DNA of 50,647 nt from Symbiodinium natans. Its lineage: Eukaryota; Sar; Dinophyceae; Suessiales; Symbiodiniaceae. The notes below the pieces were generated by a model. It was not told where the DNA came from. It searched no databases and was given only the letters and a program-made list of their open reading frames with translations. Below, piece after piece: positions 28,048 to 36,925 of this stretch (positions within the stretch are counted from its first letter, which is position 1; every line of letters begins with the position of its first letter). Made by a program: the position numbers and the translations under genes. The stretch lies in the NCBI GenBank assembly GCA_905221605.1, contig CAJNDS010000468.1, positions 40,001 to 90,647 of the forward strand. Direction: 5' to 3'.

Positions 28048-28147
28048 NNNNNNNNNNNNNNNNNNNNNNNNNNNNNNNNNNNNNNNNNNNNNNNNNNNNN
28101 NNNNNNNNNNNNNNNNNNNNNNNNNNNNNNNNNNNNNNNNNNNNNNN
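28048..28147. other. Assembly gap (100 N)
   Basis: Exactly 100 N, the usual placeholder for a gap of unknown size, at the end of the satellite. Confidence 0.99.
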
Positions 28148-28744
28148 CCCAAAGGCCGGCCTCTGAAACGGCCCTGGGAGGCCCCGGCAGGGTTTCAGGG
28201 GGTCTTGTGGGGTTGCAGGTGGTCTCACCAGAACAGTTTTCTGGTGAGGGGGGTCCAAGGCAGGTCCCAGAAGAATCCCAGATATCGAGGAAATCTCAGA
28301 AAATCCCACGACCTTTTTTTCCCTGACCGGCCCAAGGCGCGAAGGGTAGCCCCCCACACCCCCAAAAACCACGTGACGGCGCTAGGGTATTAGGGCTGAT
28401 GCCCTAGTGTTTGAGGCGTAGTCAGGCACTGCAGGCCCCTCTACCGGGAGGCTTTACCCTCCCTCACCGTTCTGTCCAGACGCTCGGTCGGGGACCTCCC
28501 AGCCTCGAGCGCCCATGCAAATGGACAGCGGCGCTCTCGGCAGTTTAGGGTTTAGGGTTTGGGGTTTGGGGTTTGGGGTTTGGGATTTGGGGTTTGGGAC
28601 CGAGGAGCATAACGAAAAGTGCTTAGGGGCTTCGGATAAATCCTGGAACCCCCTCACAACCACCCTGAACCTCCTAGTTCGCCTGAACGCCCGAACCCTA
28701 AAACCCTAAACCCGAATACCCGAAGACCCCAACCACAAATACCC
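28148..28744. other. Unique region with short TTTGGGG block
   Basis: Unique GC-rich DNA (28148-28540), a short TTTAGGG/TTTGGGG block (28541-28595), then more unique sequence and a few C-units (28690-28730). No gene is supported; open frames include the gap. Confidence 0.5.
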
Positions 28745-28806
28745 TTCAACCATGACAGTAGGGTATATTTAGTCCCCTTTGTTAAAGGGTAGCTGGGGGG
28801 GTGCAG
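28745..28806. mobile_element. Family D fragment
   Basis: TACCCTTCAACCATGACAGTAGGG left and AAAGGGTAGCTGGGGGGGTGCA right are inverted. Closely related to 29282-29372; the outer left terminus is degraded. Confidence 0.6.
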
Positions 28807-28824
28807 GTAAACCCTCACACGGTT

Positions 28825-28911
28825 GAGGCCTCGTCTCGCAATATCCCCCAGCGCAGCAGCTCGCTCGCTACGCAGCGTTGCGGGTCCTTTTCGAAACCGA
28901 AAAGGTTCGAG
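28825..28911 (+). other. Exon-like island with GAG|GTTTAG end
   Basis: Twenty-nine open codons (EASSRNIPQRSSSLATQRCG and on to a lysine/arginine end) finishing at TTCGAG|GTTTAG. GTGCAG at 28806 would be an in-frame acceptor. The repeat itself supplies the donor. Confidence 0.35.
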
Positions 28912-29012
28912 GTTTAGGGTTTAGGATTTAGGTTTAGGGTTTAGGGTTTAGGGTTTAGGGTTTAGGGTTTAGGGTTTAGGGTTTAGGGTTTAGGGTTTAG
29001 GGCTGAGGGGCT
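28912..29012 (+). repeat. (TTTAGGG)n array
   Basis: Regular array after two variant units. Confidence 0.95.
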
Positions 29013-29041
29013 TAAGGTTTAGGGTTTAGGCTGAGTAAGAC

Positions 29042-29138
29042 GCGGGGCGTGCGAGGTCGCGCTGCTCGAGGCCGAAGCCTCTGCGGTGCCTTGCGCCATG
29101 GGGGTCGCATTGTACCTCGGTCGGCTGCGTAGACCCAG
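29042..29138 (+). other. Exon-like island between two G-arrays
   Basis: Plus frame EVALLEAEASAVPCAMGVAL and on to CCAG|GTGGAA at 29138. One of the more protein-like islands. Both flanks are G-strand repeats, an exception to the usual order. Confidence 0.35.
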
Positions 29139-29159
29139 GTGGAATTTGGCTTTAGAGGG

Positions 29160-29281
29160 GTTTAGGGTTTAGGGTTTAGGGTTTAGGGTTTAGGGTTTAG
29201 GGTTTAGGGTTTAGGGTTTAGGGTTTAGGGTTTAGGGTTTAGGGTTTAGGGTTTAGGGTTTAGGGTTTAGGGTTTAGGGTT
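29160..29281 (+). repeat. (TTTAGGG)n array
   Basis: About 17 perfect units directly abutting the family D element. Confidence 0.95.
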
Positions 29282-29372
29282 TACCAGCACCCCCCAACTA
29301 CCCTTTAGCCATAATAGTAGGGCATATGAGTCCCCTCGCCCTCGGTTAAAGGGTAGTTCGGGGGGTGCAAGT
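29282..29372. mobile_element. Family D element, full copy
   Basis: GCACCCCCCAACTACCCTTTA left and TAAAGGGTAGTTCGGGGGGTGC right are inverted with one mismatch. About 90 bp, non-coding, abutting a G-array on its left. Confidence 0.75.
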
Positions 29373-29945
29373 AAGGTCTAGGGTGTAGGGCTGAGGGACT
29401 TGCAGTGTCAGCCTTTGTGCGGGCCTAAGGTGGGCTGAGGGCAGTGCAAGGTCTGAAAGGTTTCCAGGGAGTGCAGCCGAAAGCGCGCACTAATTGACAC
29501 AAGCGGCTTGAGGCATACCCAGAACCCTAAACCTATACTCTGAACCTGAAGCCTAAACCCTGAAGCCTATACCCTAAACCCTAAACCCTATACCCCAAAC
29601 GGCATACCCTGAAGCCTGAACCCTCAACCCGATACCCTGAACCCTGAACCCTATACCCTGAATCCTGAACCCTGAACCCCAAGCCCCACACCCTGAACCC
29701 TAAACCCTGAACCCTCAACCCTGAAGCCTAAGCCCCGAACCCTGAACCCTAAACCCCATACCCCAAGGCCCTATACCCTAAACCCTGAACCATAAACCCC
29801 ATACGCCCTGAACCCTGAACCGTAGAACCGAAACACTATACCTAAACCCTGAACTCTGTACCCTGAACGTTAAACCCTAAGCCCCTGAACCGTAACCTCA
29901 TACCCTAAACCCTGAACCCTAAAAAACCCGATGCCCTAAACCATT
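29373..29945 (-). repeat. Spacer and very degenerate CCCTGAA/CCCTATA array
   Basis: About 150 bp of unique spacer, then some 410 bp of C-strand units with frequent CCCTGAA and CCCTATA substitutions, apparently an old array. No gene. Confidence 0.8.
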
Positions 29946-30122
29946 TGAGGGTTTACGAGAAGAACCCCGACTTGTAGGATCCCCTGATAAGAAGGACCCC
30001 AATGAGGTACCCCGACGTTCGGAAACCCTGCACCCTAAACCCTAAACCCTAAAACCCTAAAACCCTAAACCCTAAACCCTAAACCCTAAACCCCCCAATT
30101 GGCAGTTGTGGCTTTCCCTCCA
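29946..30122. mobile_element. Family F fragment and C-array
   Basis: AGGATCCCCTGATAAGAAGG and the following GGACCCCAATGAGGTACC match 6440-6469. A CCCTAAA array (30027-30092) precedes the next island. Confidence 0.65.
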
Positions 30123-30123
30123 G

Positions 30124-30174
30124 GGTACCCTTCCACACGAGCAGGCCCGGCGGCTATCCCCAGTCCCTGCACAG
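30124..30174 (+). other. Mini-exon-like island with acceptor and donor
   Basis: GGCTTTCCCTCCAG| is a textbook acceptor with a pyrimidine tract and CAG|GTACCT a good donor. The 51 nt between are open in phase 0 (GTLPHEQARRLSPVPAQ). Best splice context of any short island. Confidence 0.4.
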
Positions 30175-30189
30175 GTACCTCAGGTTGGC

Positions 30190-30610
30190 TTTAGGGTTTA
30201 GAGTTTAGGGTTTAGGGTTTGGGGTTTAGGGTTTAGGGTTTAGGGTTTAGGGCTGTAGGGCTTTAGGGGTTTAGGGGTTTAGGGGCTTAGGGGTTTAGGG
30301 GTTTAGGGGTTTGGGGGTTTAGGGGTTTAGGGGTTTCGGGGTGTAGGGTTTAGGGGTTCAGGGGTTTAGGGGTTTAGGGGTTTGGGGGTTTAGGGGTTTA
30401 GGGGTTTAGGGTTTTAGGGTTTAGGGGTTTAGGGGTTTAGGGGTTTAGGGGTTCAGGGGTTTAGGGGTTCAGGGGTTTAGGGTTTAGGGTCTAGGGTTTA
30501 GGGTTTAGGGTTTAGGGTTGAGGGTTTAGGGTTTAGGGTTTAGGGTTTAGGGTTTAGGGTTTAGGGTTTAGGGTTTAGGGTTTAGGGTTTAGGGTTTGAG
30601 GCTTAGGGTT
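30190..30610 (+). repeat. TTTAGGG and TTTAGGGG arrays
   Basis: Mixed start, then a long TTTAGGGG 8-mer block (about 30255-30480), then regular TTTAGGG to the junction at 30610. Confidence 0.95.
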
Positions 30611-30814
30611 AAACCCTAAACCCCAAACCCTAAACCCTAAACCAAAAACCAACCCTAAACCCTAAACCCTAAACCCTAAACCCTAAACCCTAAACCCTAA
30701 ACCTAACCCTAAACCCTAAACCCTAAACCCTAAACCCTAAACCCTAAACCCTAAACCCTAAACCCTAAACCCTAAACCCTAAACCCTAAACCCTAAACCC
30801 TAAACCCTAAACCC
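30611..30814 (-). repeat. (CCCTAAA)n joined head-to-head to the preceding G-array
   Basis: The sequence switches at GGGTT|AAACCC (30610/30611) from G-strand to C-strand repeats with no spacer, the arrangement expected of fused telomere ends. The C-array is regular for about 200 bp. Confidence 0.95.
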
Positions 30815-30823
30815 TTGCCTGGC

Positions 30824-30909
30824 CCATGACTGTCGGGGAGTCCACCGCCAGCAGTGTCTGCACCACTTCTTCGGCCAGAGAGGCGCTGCCTTCCTGGCTC
30901 TCCTTGCAG
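30824..30909 (+). other. Exon-like island with CAG|GTTTGG donor
   Basis: Open from an ATG at 30826 for 28 codons (MTVGESTASSVCTTSSAREA and on) to TTGCAG|GTTTGG. C-array left, G-array right. Confidence 0.35.
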
Positions 30910-31085
30910 GTTTGGGGTTTAGGGTTTAGGGTTTAGGGTTTAGGGTTTAGGGTTTAGGGTTTAGGGTTTAGGGTTTAGGGTTTAGGTAAACCCTAAACCC
31001 CTAAACCCCTAAACCCCTAAACCCCTAAACCCTAAACCCTAAACCCCTAAACCCTAAACCATAAACCCCTAAACCCCAAACCCCC
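30910..31085. repeat. G-array and C-array, second head-to-head junction
   Basis: TTTAGGG units (30918-30985) flip to CCCTAAA/CCCCTAAA units at TTTAGGTAAACCC (about 30986). Confidence 0.95.
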
Positions 31086-31200
31086 TTAAAAGACCGCTTC
31101 GGCTCCTCGTCCTCCTCGTCCAGCTCCTGTGGGATCCTCGAGTCGGACGCCGGGGCCTGGCACTGCGGCGGGGTTTTCCCGAAGCCCCAAAACTTCTTGG
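31086..31200 (+). other. Exon-like island, serine-rich
   Basis: Plus frame DRFGSSSSSSSSCGILESDA continuing to PKPQNFLG. AAAAG at 31092 is a possible acceptor. C-array left, G-units right. Confidence 0.3.
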
Positions 31201-31413
31201 GGTTTAGGGGTTCGGAGCTTCAGGTTTGGGGTTTAGGGTTTAGGGTTTGGGGTTTAGGGTTTAGGGTTTAGGGTTTAGGGTTTAGGGTTTAGGGTTAGGG
31301 GGTTACAGGGTTACAGGGTTCAAGGGTTACAGGGTTACAGGGTTTTGGGCTTAGGTTTAGGGGCGAAGGTACAGAATGGAAGGGGCGGAGGCGGCGGAGG
31401 CTCTGGGCCTACT
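31201..31413 (+). repeat. G-array, GGGTTACA units, short GC-rich segment
   Basis: TTTAGGG array (31230-31297), then GGGTTACA repeats (31299-31345), then GC-rich sequence to the family A element. Confidence 0.8.
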
Positions 31414-31563
31414 ACTTGAAGGTTCATGGTACTTACTAACCACTTATAACTGTACTTATAACCCTACTTATAAGACCCCTAAAGGGCCTTACAGGGGTTA
31501 TCCCAATTATAAGTAGGGTTATAAGCCCAGTTATAAGTGGTTATTACCCATGAACCTCCAAGT
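31414..31563. mobile_element. Family A element, full copy
   Basis: ACTTGAAGGTTCATGGTACT left, CCATGAACCTCCAAGT right, with inner inverted ACTTATAAC / GTTATAAGT motifs. G-repeats lie on its left and C-units on its right. Confidence 0.8.
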
Positions 31564-31712
31564 AAACTCCCAAAGCCCGAAACTCTAAACCCTAAACCCT
31601 AAACCCCAAAGCCCGAAATCCGAACCCCAGGCGCGCCCTGCGCCGGGGTATGTCGTCGACAAAGATGTCGCCGTGGAGGAGGGCAGACTGTAGAGTCCGC
31701 CTCGGATTCAGG
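31564..31712 (+). other. C-units and GC-rich island
   Basis: C-units (31566-31630), then an island open on plus (RRALRRGMSSTKMSPWRRAD), followed by TTCAGGG/TTTAGGG units. Confidence 0.3.
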
Positions 31713-31952
31713 GTTCAGGGTTTAGGGTTCAGGGTTCAGGGTTTAGGGTTTAGGGTTTAGGGTTTAGGGTTTAGGGCTTAGGGCTTAGGGTTTAGGGTTT
31801 AGGGTGTAGGGTGTAGGGTTTAGGGTTTAGGGTTTAGGGTTTAGGGTTTAGGGTTTAGGGTTTAGGGTTTAGGGTTTAGGGTTTAGGGTTTAGGGTTTAG
31901 GGTTTAGGGTTTAGGGTTTAGGGTTTAGGGTTTAGGGTTTAGGGTTTAGAGT
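31713..31952 (+). repeat. (TTTAGGG)n array, long
   Basis: About 33 units with initial TTCAGGG, GGGCTTA and TGTAGGG variants. Confidence 0.95.
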
Positions 31953-32310
31953 CCATAAGTTTGGGTTTTACGGTCTCGGGTGACTCTAGTGGATCATGGT
32001 ATACACAGTGGGTTTTGGACCTGAACCCGTTTAGGGTTTACGAGTTAGGGGTTAAGGGGTTAGGGTGGGTTGTAGGTACAGTTGTAATTGGTTAGTAAGT
32101 ACCGTGAACCTCAAAGCCCTGCGTATCTGGGCTGATCAACCCCAAGGTAGGGTTTAGGGTTTAGGGTTCAAGGTTTTAGGGTTTGGGGTTTAGGGTTTGG
32201 GCTTTTAAGGTTTTCGGGTTTTGAGGGTTTTAGCTTTTTGGGGTCTTAGGATCTTAGGGTTGTAGGGACCCTAAACCAACCCTAAACCCTAAACAAACCC
32301 TAAACCCTAA
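31953..32310. mobile_element. Spacer with family A fragment and degenerate G-units
   Basis: TTGGTTAGTAAGTACCGTGAACCTC (32077-32101) is a family A right end whose terminal CCAAGT is altered. Degenerate TTTAGGG units (32150-32260) and a short C-array (32280-32310) follow. No gene. Confidence 0.55.
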
Positions 32311-32314
32311 ACCC

Positions 32315-32428
32315 TCCAACTGCTGCGCGGCCGCCAGTTCCACTGCTCCGGGCGCGCTGGCAGGGTGTTTCCGCAGCCGAGCGGGTGTCGACCGCGAACA
32401 AGAAGTTTCCGGAGGTCCGCCGCCTCCG
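32315..32428 (+). other. Exon-like island whose 3' half is duplicated nearby
   Basis: Thirty-eight open codons on plus (SNCCAAASSTAPGALAGCFR and on to PPPP) ending CCG|GTTTGG. Its 3' part (GCGAACAAGAAG..GGAGGTCCGCCGCCTCC) recurs at about 32621 and 32703. Confidence 0.35.
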
Positions 32429-32434
32429 GTTTGG

Positions 32435-32616
32435 GGTTTGGGGGTTTAGGGTTTAGGGTTTAGGGTTTAGGGTTTGGGGTTTGGGGTTTAGGGTTTAGGG
32501 TTTAGGGTTTAGGGTTTAGGGTTTAGGGTTTAGGGTTTAGGGTTTAGGGTTTAGGGTTTAGGGTTTAGGGTTTAGGGTTTAGGGTTTAGGGTTTAGGGTT
32601 TAGGGTCCCTACAACC
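32435..32616 (+). repeat. (TTTAGGG)n array
   Basis: TTTGGGG then regular TTTAGGG to about 32606. Confidence 0.95.
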
Positions 32617-32770
32617 CTAAGAGGTCCGCCGCCTCCTTCGAAGGGCTTTTTGGGTTTTTGGGGGTTCGGCGGTTAGGGGGTTTAGGGGTTTAGGGTTTAG
32701 GGCGAACAAGAAGTCTTCGGAGGTCCGCCGCCTCCTTCGTAGGGCTTTTGGGGTTTTTTGGGCTTAGGGC
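32617..32770 (+). repeat. Two partial duplicates of the preceding island
   Basis: GAGGTCCGCCGCCTCCTTCG at 32621 and GCGAACAAGAAGTCTTCGGAGG at 32703 repeat the island's 3' portion, both followed by CTTTTTGGG-type G-units. The array between copies suggests duplication together with repeats. Confidence 0.75.
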
Positions 32771-33742
32771 TTAGGGGTTCAGGGTTTTTGGGTTTAGGGT
32801 CTTCGGTGTTTGGGTTTAGGGTTTTTGGGTTTTGGGTTTAGGGTTTAGGGTTTAGGGTTTAGAGTTTAGGGTTTAGGGTTTAGGGTTTAGGGTTTAGGGT
32901 TTAGGGTTTGGGGCTTGCTTCGGGACTTAGGCTCTTTTCATTTGTTTTATATTCATTTTTGTTCTTTTTTTTTGGGGGGGGGGGGGTGGGTGTGGGATAG
33001 GAGGAGCTTCAATTGCAACCCCCAACCCTCAACCCTAAACCCTAAAGGATCAAGGGGACTTCGAAAGTACTTATCAGCAGGATTGAGTAATCATTGGGAG
33101 AACCCGAAATAAGAGGCCCTGAGCATCCCAGTCTGAACCCTTAGGTTTTCGGGTTGAGGGTTGAGGGTTGGGGGTTGAGGGTTGAGGGTTGAGGGTTGAG
33201 GGTTTAAGGCCCTTAAGCAGGTCCCCACGTTGCCTTGAACATGGCTCCGGCTTAGAATGGTTTCGGGCGTTTAGGGTTCGGGGAAGTAGGATTCAGCAGC
33301 TAGAAACCCTAGCCCCCAACCCTCAAGGGGTCTATAGGGTTTAGACCTGATAGGGTGTAGGGGTTCTCGGTGGGAACCACACCTCCGGCGTCGCTTGTGC
33401 CTGCATGGGGTTCCGGGCTTAGGAACGGGGAGTTCAGGGTTTAGGGTTTAGGGTTTAGGGTTTAGGGTTTAGGGTTTAGGGTTTAGGGTTTAGGGTTTAG
33501 GGTTTAGGGTTTAGGGTTTAATTAGGGTTTAGGGCAAGGCCTCCTTGTGGTCTAAAGGCGTCGGGGCGCCTGGAAGGGGTTCGGGGGTTTGGGGTTTGGG
33601 GTTTGGGTTTAGCCAGACCGTACCCCAGAGGGAGGGGGGGGGGGGGGGGGGGAACCTCCGTTGTTCGTAACTGGTTTAGGGTTTAGGGTTTAGGGTTTAG
33701 GGTTTAGGGTTTAGGGTTGAGGGTTTAGGTTTAGGGTTCACG
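32771..33742. repeat. G-arrays with unique spacers and oligo-G runs
   Basis: TTTAGGG array (32838-32910), T-rich spacer with G-run (32974-32985), unique sequence (33000-33140), TTGAGGG block (33148-33202), unique sequence, TTTAGGG array (33432-33520), unique sequence, G-run (33632-33653) and TTTAGGG units (33673-33740). No gene called. Confidence 0.8.
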
Positions 33743-33965
33743 GTGGGATTCAGGAAGCAGTTGTTCAGCCGAGATGTTCAGAAGGGCAACCCCAATTGGG
33801 GTCCCGGTGTCCCCGGTAGGAGGCTGACAACTCTACTTAACCCTCCCCCTACGTTTACTTTGTGCTTACTTACTAAGTTGCTTGATCCTCAAATGACTTA
33901 CGCCCTCAACCTTACATCCTCCGAACATCACGCCTTACGTTTGAATCCGTATGGTTTTAGGGCTC

Positions 33966-34400
33966 CTAAACCCTAAACCCTAAACCCAAAATGGAGTTTA
34001 GGGCTTCGGATGTTGAGGGCCCATCGCAACAGTCATGTGTCAAAGCACTCTGCGATATCCTGAACCTCACTCCCACCTCAATGGGAGAAGCCAAATCAAG
34101 TCCCGAGCTCTCAGTCGGAAACTCCTTCATGATCTGATTAGGCTCGGGCACATCGTGCGACGCAGGGCGATCGATGAGCTGTTTAACCCGAGTTGGGTTG
34201 GCGACCAATTCTGCGTAGGTTGGCGTGTCGGAGCCCTGTCGGAGACCTTCCCACACTCTCTCCAGGACGTTGTTGGCAAGCCCACACGACGGTCATTGGA
34301 CAGGCAAATTCCCTGTCCGCACCGATCTGTTCTTTTATTGCGAATGCGCGCGGCCCTGATTCCGTTGCATGTGGCTGTCATGTTAGCCCCTAGAATACTC
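33966..34400 (-). pseudogene. Coding relic cut off by telomere repeats
   Basis: A minus-strand frame from about 34287 reads ANNVLERVWEGLRQGSDTPT and continues about 90 codons with normal composition until it enters CCCTAAA units at about 33966-33988, where it translates as GLGFRV and stops. A second minus frame just upstream (34127-34381) is open and overlaps in another phase, as if one frameshift or an intron separates them. The product is unknown. It looks like a gene fragment whose 3' end was lost at a repeat junction. A plus frame (34035-34418) is an alternative. Confidence 0.35.
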
Positions 34401-34586
34401 CCCTTTGAATCCCTTTGAAGGGTTAAAGGCGGATCCTATCATGCCCTACTTCCCTAGTAAGATCTCGGAGGCCAAAAGGAGGCGAGAGTTCGAACTTTCA
34501 AGCCCCTGACGCCGTAAACGCGAATTCAGACCCTAAACCCTAAACCCGGGGGGTTGTTTCTTTGGACCTAAGCCTGCCTGCGGCAG
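34401..34586. other. Unique spacer and short C-units
   Basis: Unique sequence, a short CCCTAAA group (34531-34549), then the island's upstream region with a pyrimidine-poor GCCTGCGGCAG acceptor candidate. Confidence 0.5.
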
Positions 34587-34658
34587 AGGGCCGCTGCGTT
34601 GAGCGGCCAACCCTGGTGGCGCCTTCGGCGGAGGATGATGAGAAGGCGGTGTCCCAGG
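34587..34658 (+). other. Exon-like island
   Basis: After a CGGCAG acceptor the plus frame reads GRCVERPTLVAPSAEDDEKA and on to CAGG|GTACAG. Charged, natural-looking composition. C-units left, G-array right. Confidence 0.4.
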
Positions 34659-34664
34659 GTACAG

Positions 34665-34950
34665 GGTTGAGGGTTTAGGGTTTAGGGTTTAGGGTTTAGG
34701 GTTTAGGGTTTAGGGTTTAGGGTTTAGGGTTTAGGGTTTAGGGTTTAGGGTTTAGGGTTTAGGGTTTAGGGTTTAGGGTTTAGGGTTTAGGGTTTAGGGT
34801 TTAGGGTTTAGGCGTTAGGGTTTAGGGTTTAGGGTTTAGGGTTTAGGGTTTAGGGTTTAGGGTTTAGGGTTTAGGGTTTAGGGTTTAGGGTTTAGGGTTT
34901 AGGGTTTAGGGTTTAGGGTTTAGGGTTTAGGGTTTAGGGTTTAGGGTTTA
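34665..34950 (+). repeat. (TTTAGGG)n array, about 40 units
   Basis: One of the longest near-perfect arrays, with one GCGTTAGGG variant. Confidence 0.97.
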
Positions 34951-35451
34951 AAGCATCTTAAACAACATGCCCAAAACCCCACGCCCTTGAAGCCTAATTA
35001 AACCCTGAACCCTGAACCCTAAACCCTAAACCCTGAACCTCCCAAAAAAGGACGTATTTGGGGCTATACAAGGGGCTCTAGCATGTGGGAACTGCCTCCT
35101 AACTCAAGCAACGGGAGTACGGACACCAGCGGGCGTCCTAACCCTAAACCCTAAAGCCCTAAGCCCGCAGCCCCTTTTATCCGCCAGGACGGTGAACTCC
35201 AAATTCTAAAATCTTCCTCCGAGCCCCAAGCGCTGTCAGGACTTCGCTCGAAACCCTAAACCTTAAACCCTAAGCCCTCAACCCTGAACCCTAAACCCTA
35301 AGCCACAAAGCGTAAGCTTCATCACTCCGCAAAAGCCCCCAAAACCCCAGAAGCCCTAATTGACCCAGGCAGCCCAATACCCTGAATATTTAGGGTTTGG
35401 TTAGGGTTTAGGGTTTAGGGTTCAGGGTTTAGGGTTGAGGCTTTGGGTTCA
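34951..35451. repeat. Spacer, C-units and degenerate G-units
   Basis: Unique spacers (35040-35140, 35165-35255) alternate with short C-strand groups (34995-35040, 35255-35310). Degenerate G-units run 35390-35450. No gene. Confidence 0.65.
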
Positions 35452-35533
35452 GGAATACTCTTTAAAACATGAGAGGGTTCCTTGTATGGTTTAAGGAATA
35501 GTTCCTTAATCAAGGGGTATTGGAGTCTCTGGG
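35452..35533. mobile_element. Family B fragment
   Basis: GAATACTCTTTAAAACATGAG, GGTTTAAGGAATAGTTCC and GGGGTATTGGAGTCTCTGGG match 14709-14795 in order. Confidence 0.7.
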
Positions 35534-35949
35534 AAACCCCGACACCCCTAAACCCCAAAACCCCAAAACCCCTGAAGCCCCAAACCCCTAAACCCGAATC
35601 CGTCAAGCCCAAACCTTGCCACTCTGTACCCAAGCGCCCCGCTCAGAATCCTAACAGTTTAGGGTTGAGGGTTTAGGGTTTAGGGTTTAGGGTTTCGGGT
35701 CTTGGGTTTAGGGTTTAGGGTTTAGGGCTTAGGGTTTAGGGTTTAGGGTTTAGGGTTTAGGGTTTAGGGTCCATACCCCTTAGCAAAGGAAGACACCCTT
35801 TATACAAGTCTTTGTATCATGCCAGGTACATGGCTCAAACCCCCAATGCCCAAACCCCAAACCCGAAACCGCAGACCCTAAACCCTAAACCCCAAACCCC
35901 GAACCCTAAACCCTAAACCCCAAACCCCAAAACCCTCAAACCTAAACCC
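35534..35949. repeat. C-units, G-array, spacer, C-units
   Basis: Degenerate C-units (35535-35600), G-array (35657-35770), about 75 bp of spacer, then CCCCAAA/CCCTAAA units (35848-35949). Frames here are repeat artefacts. Confidence 0.85.
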
Positions 35950-36060
35950 TTGCGCCCGGCGCTCCTTGGGAGGCGCCGGCGCCTTCACGGGCGGGGCGGG
36001 CGGGATGGGCGCCGCCCCGACGGGCGTCCTCCTGGGGAGCTCCGGTTGATTTCGTGGGGT
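35950..36060 (+). other. Exon-like GC-rich island
   Basis: Very GC-rich; plus frame LAPGAPWEAPAPSRAGRAGW and on. It shares GGCGCCGGCGCCTTCAC with exon 2 of the 21-kb model (21749). Confidence 0.3.
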
Positions 36061-36671
36061 CTTCGGGCTGCTCTATAGCGGCTTAAGGTTTAGGGCTTTT
36101 CAGGGGCTTGGAGGTTTAGGGTTTTCGGATTCAGTCGATGGGGTGTTAGCGCCTAACATCCTTGAAGCCCGAAGCCCCAAGCCCTCAAGCCCCAAACCCT
36201 TCAACAACACCCAGAGCCCTTAAAAAGGGCCCTTTAAAAAAGGAAATGCAGCCCTCAACCCTAAAAACCTTGCCCAAAACCCTAAACGCTGAACCAATCC
36301 CTAAACCCTAAACCCTGAAGCCTACCTATGTAGAACTTTGGCCGCAGACCCTGCAAGCCCCACACCCTCAACCCCAACAAAATCCTCGAGTCCTCAACCC
36401 TCAGCCCGAAAACCTAAACCAAGAACCCTTCAGGTAGTTGCACTAAACCCTAAACCCTAAACCCGAAACCCTGAAAGCCCTGAGCCCTCGACCTGAAACC
36501 CCCAACCCTAAATTCTGAAGACACCCTTAGGGTTGAGGGTTAAACCCTAAACCCTAAACCCTTAACCCTTAACCCTAAACCCTAAACCCTGAACCCTAAA
36601 CCCTAAACCCGAAACCCTAGACCCTGAACCCTAAACCCTAAACCCTAAACCCTAAACCTGAAACCTTACAT
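36061..36671. repeat. Degenerate repeats with a head-to-head junction
   Basis: Degenerate G-units (36085-36130), C-units and unique sequence (36160-36520), G-units that flip to a C-array at GAGGGT|TAAACCC (36540/36541), then a CCCTAAA array to 36660. No gene. Confidence 0.75.
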
Positions 36672-36738
36672 CAGGGGAGCAGAACTCCACTGGGGGCCCC
36701 CACTTCGGCGGCGACTTCGCCATGAACGTCGCCTCCCC
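36672..36738 (+). other. Exon-like island
   Basis: Plus frame QNSTGGPHFGGDFAMNVASP running into the G-array. C-array left. Confidence 0.35.

Positions 36739-36925
<187 letters not shown>

Noticed and set aside
27295-28393. Frames of 184-351 codons on both strands
   Set aside because: They run through simple repeats and the 100-N gap.
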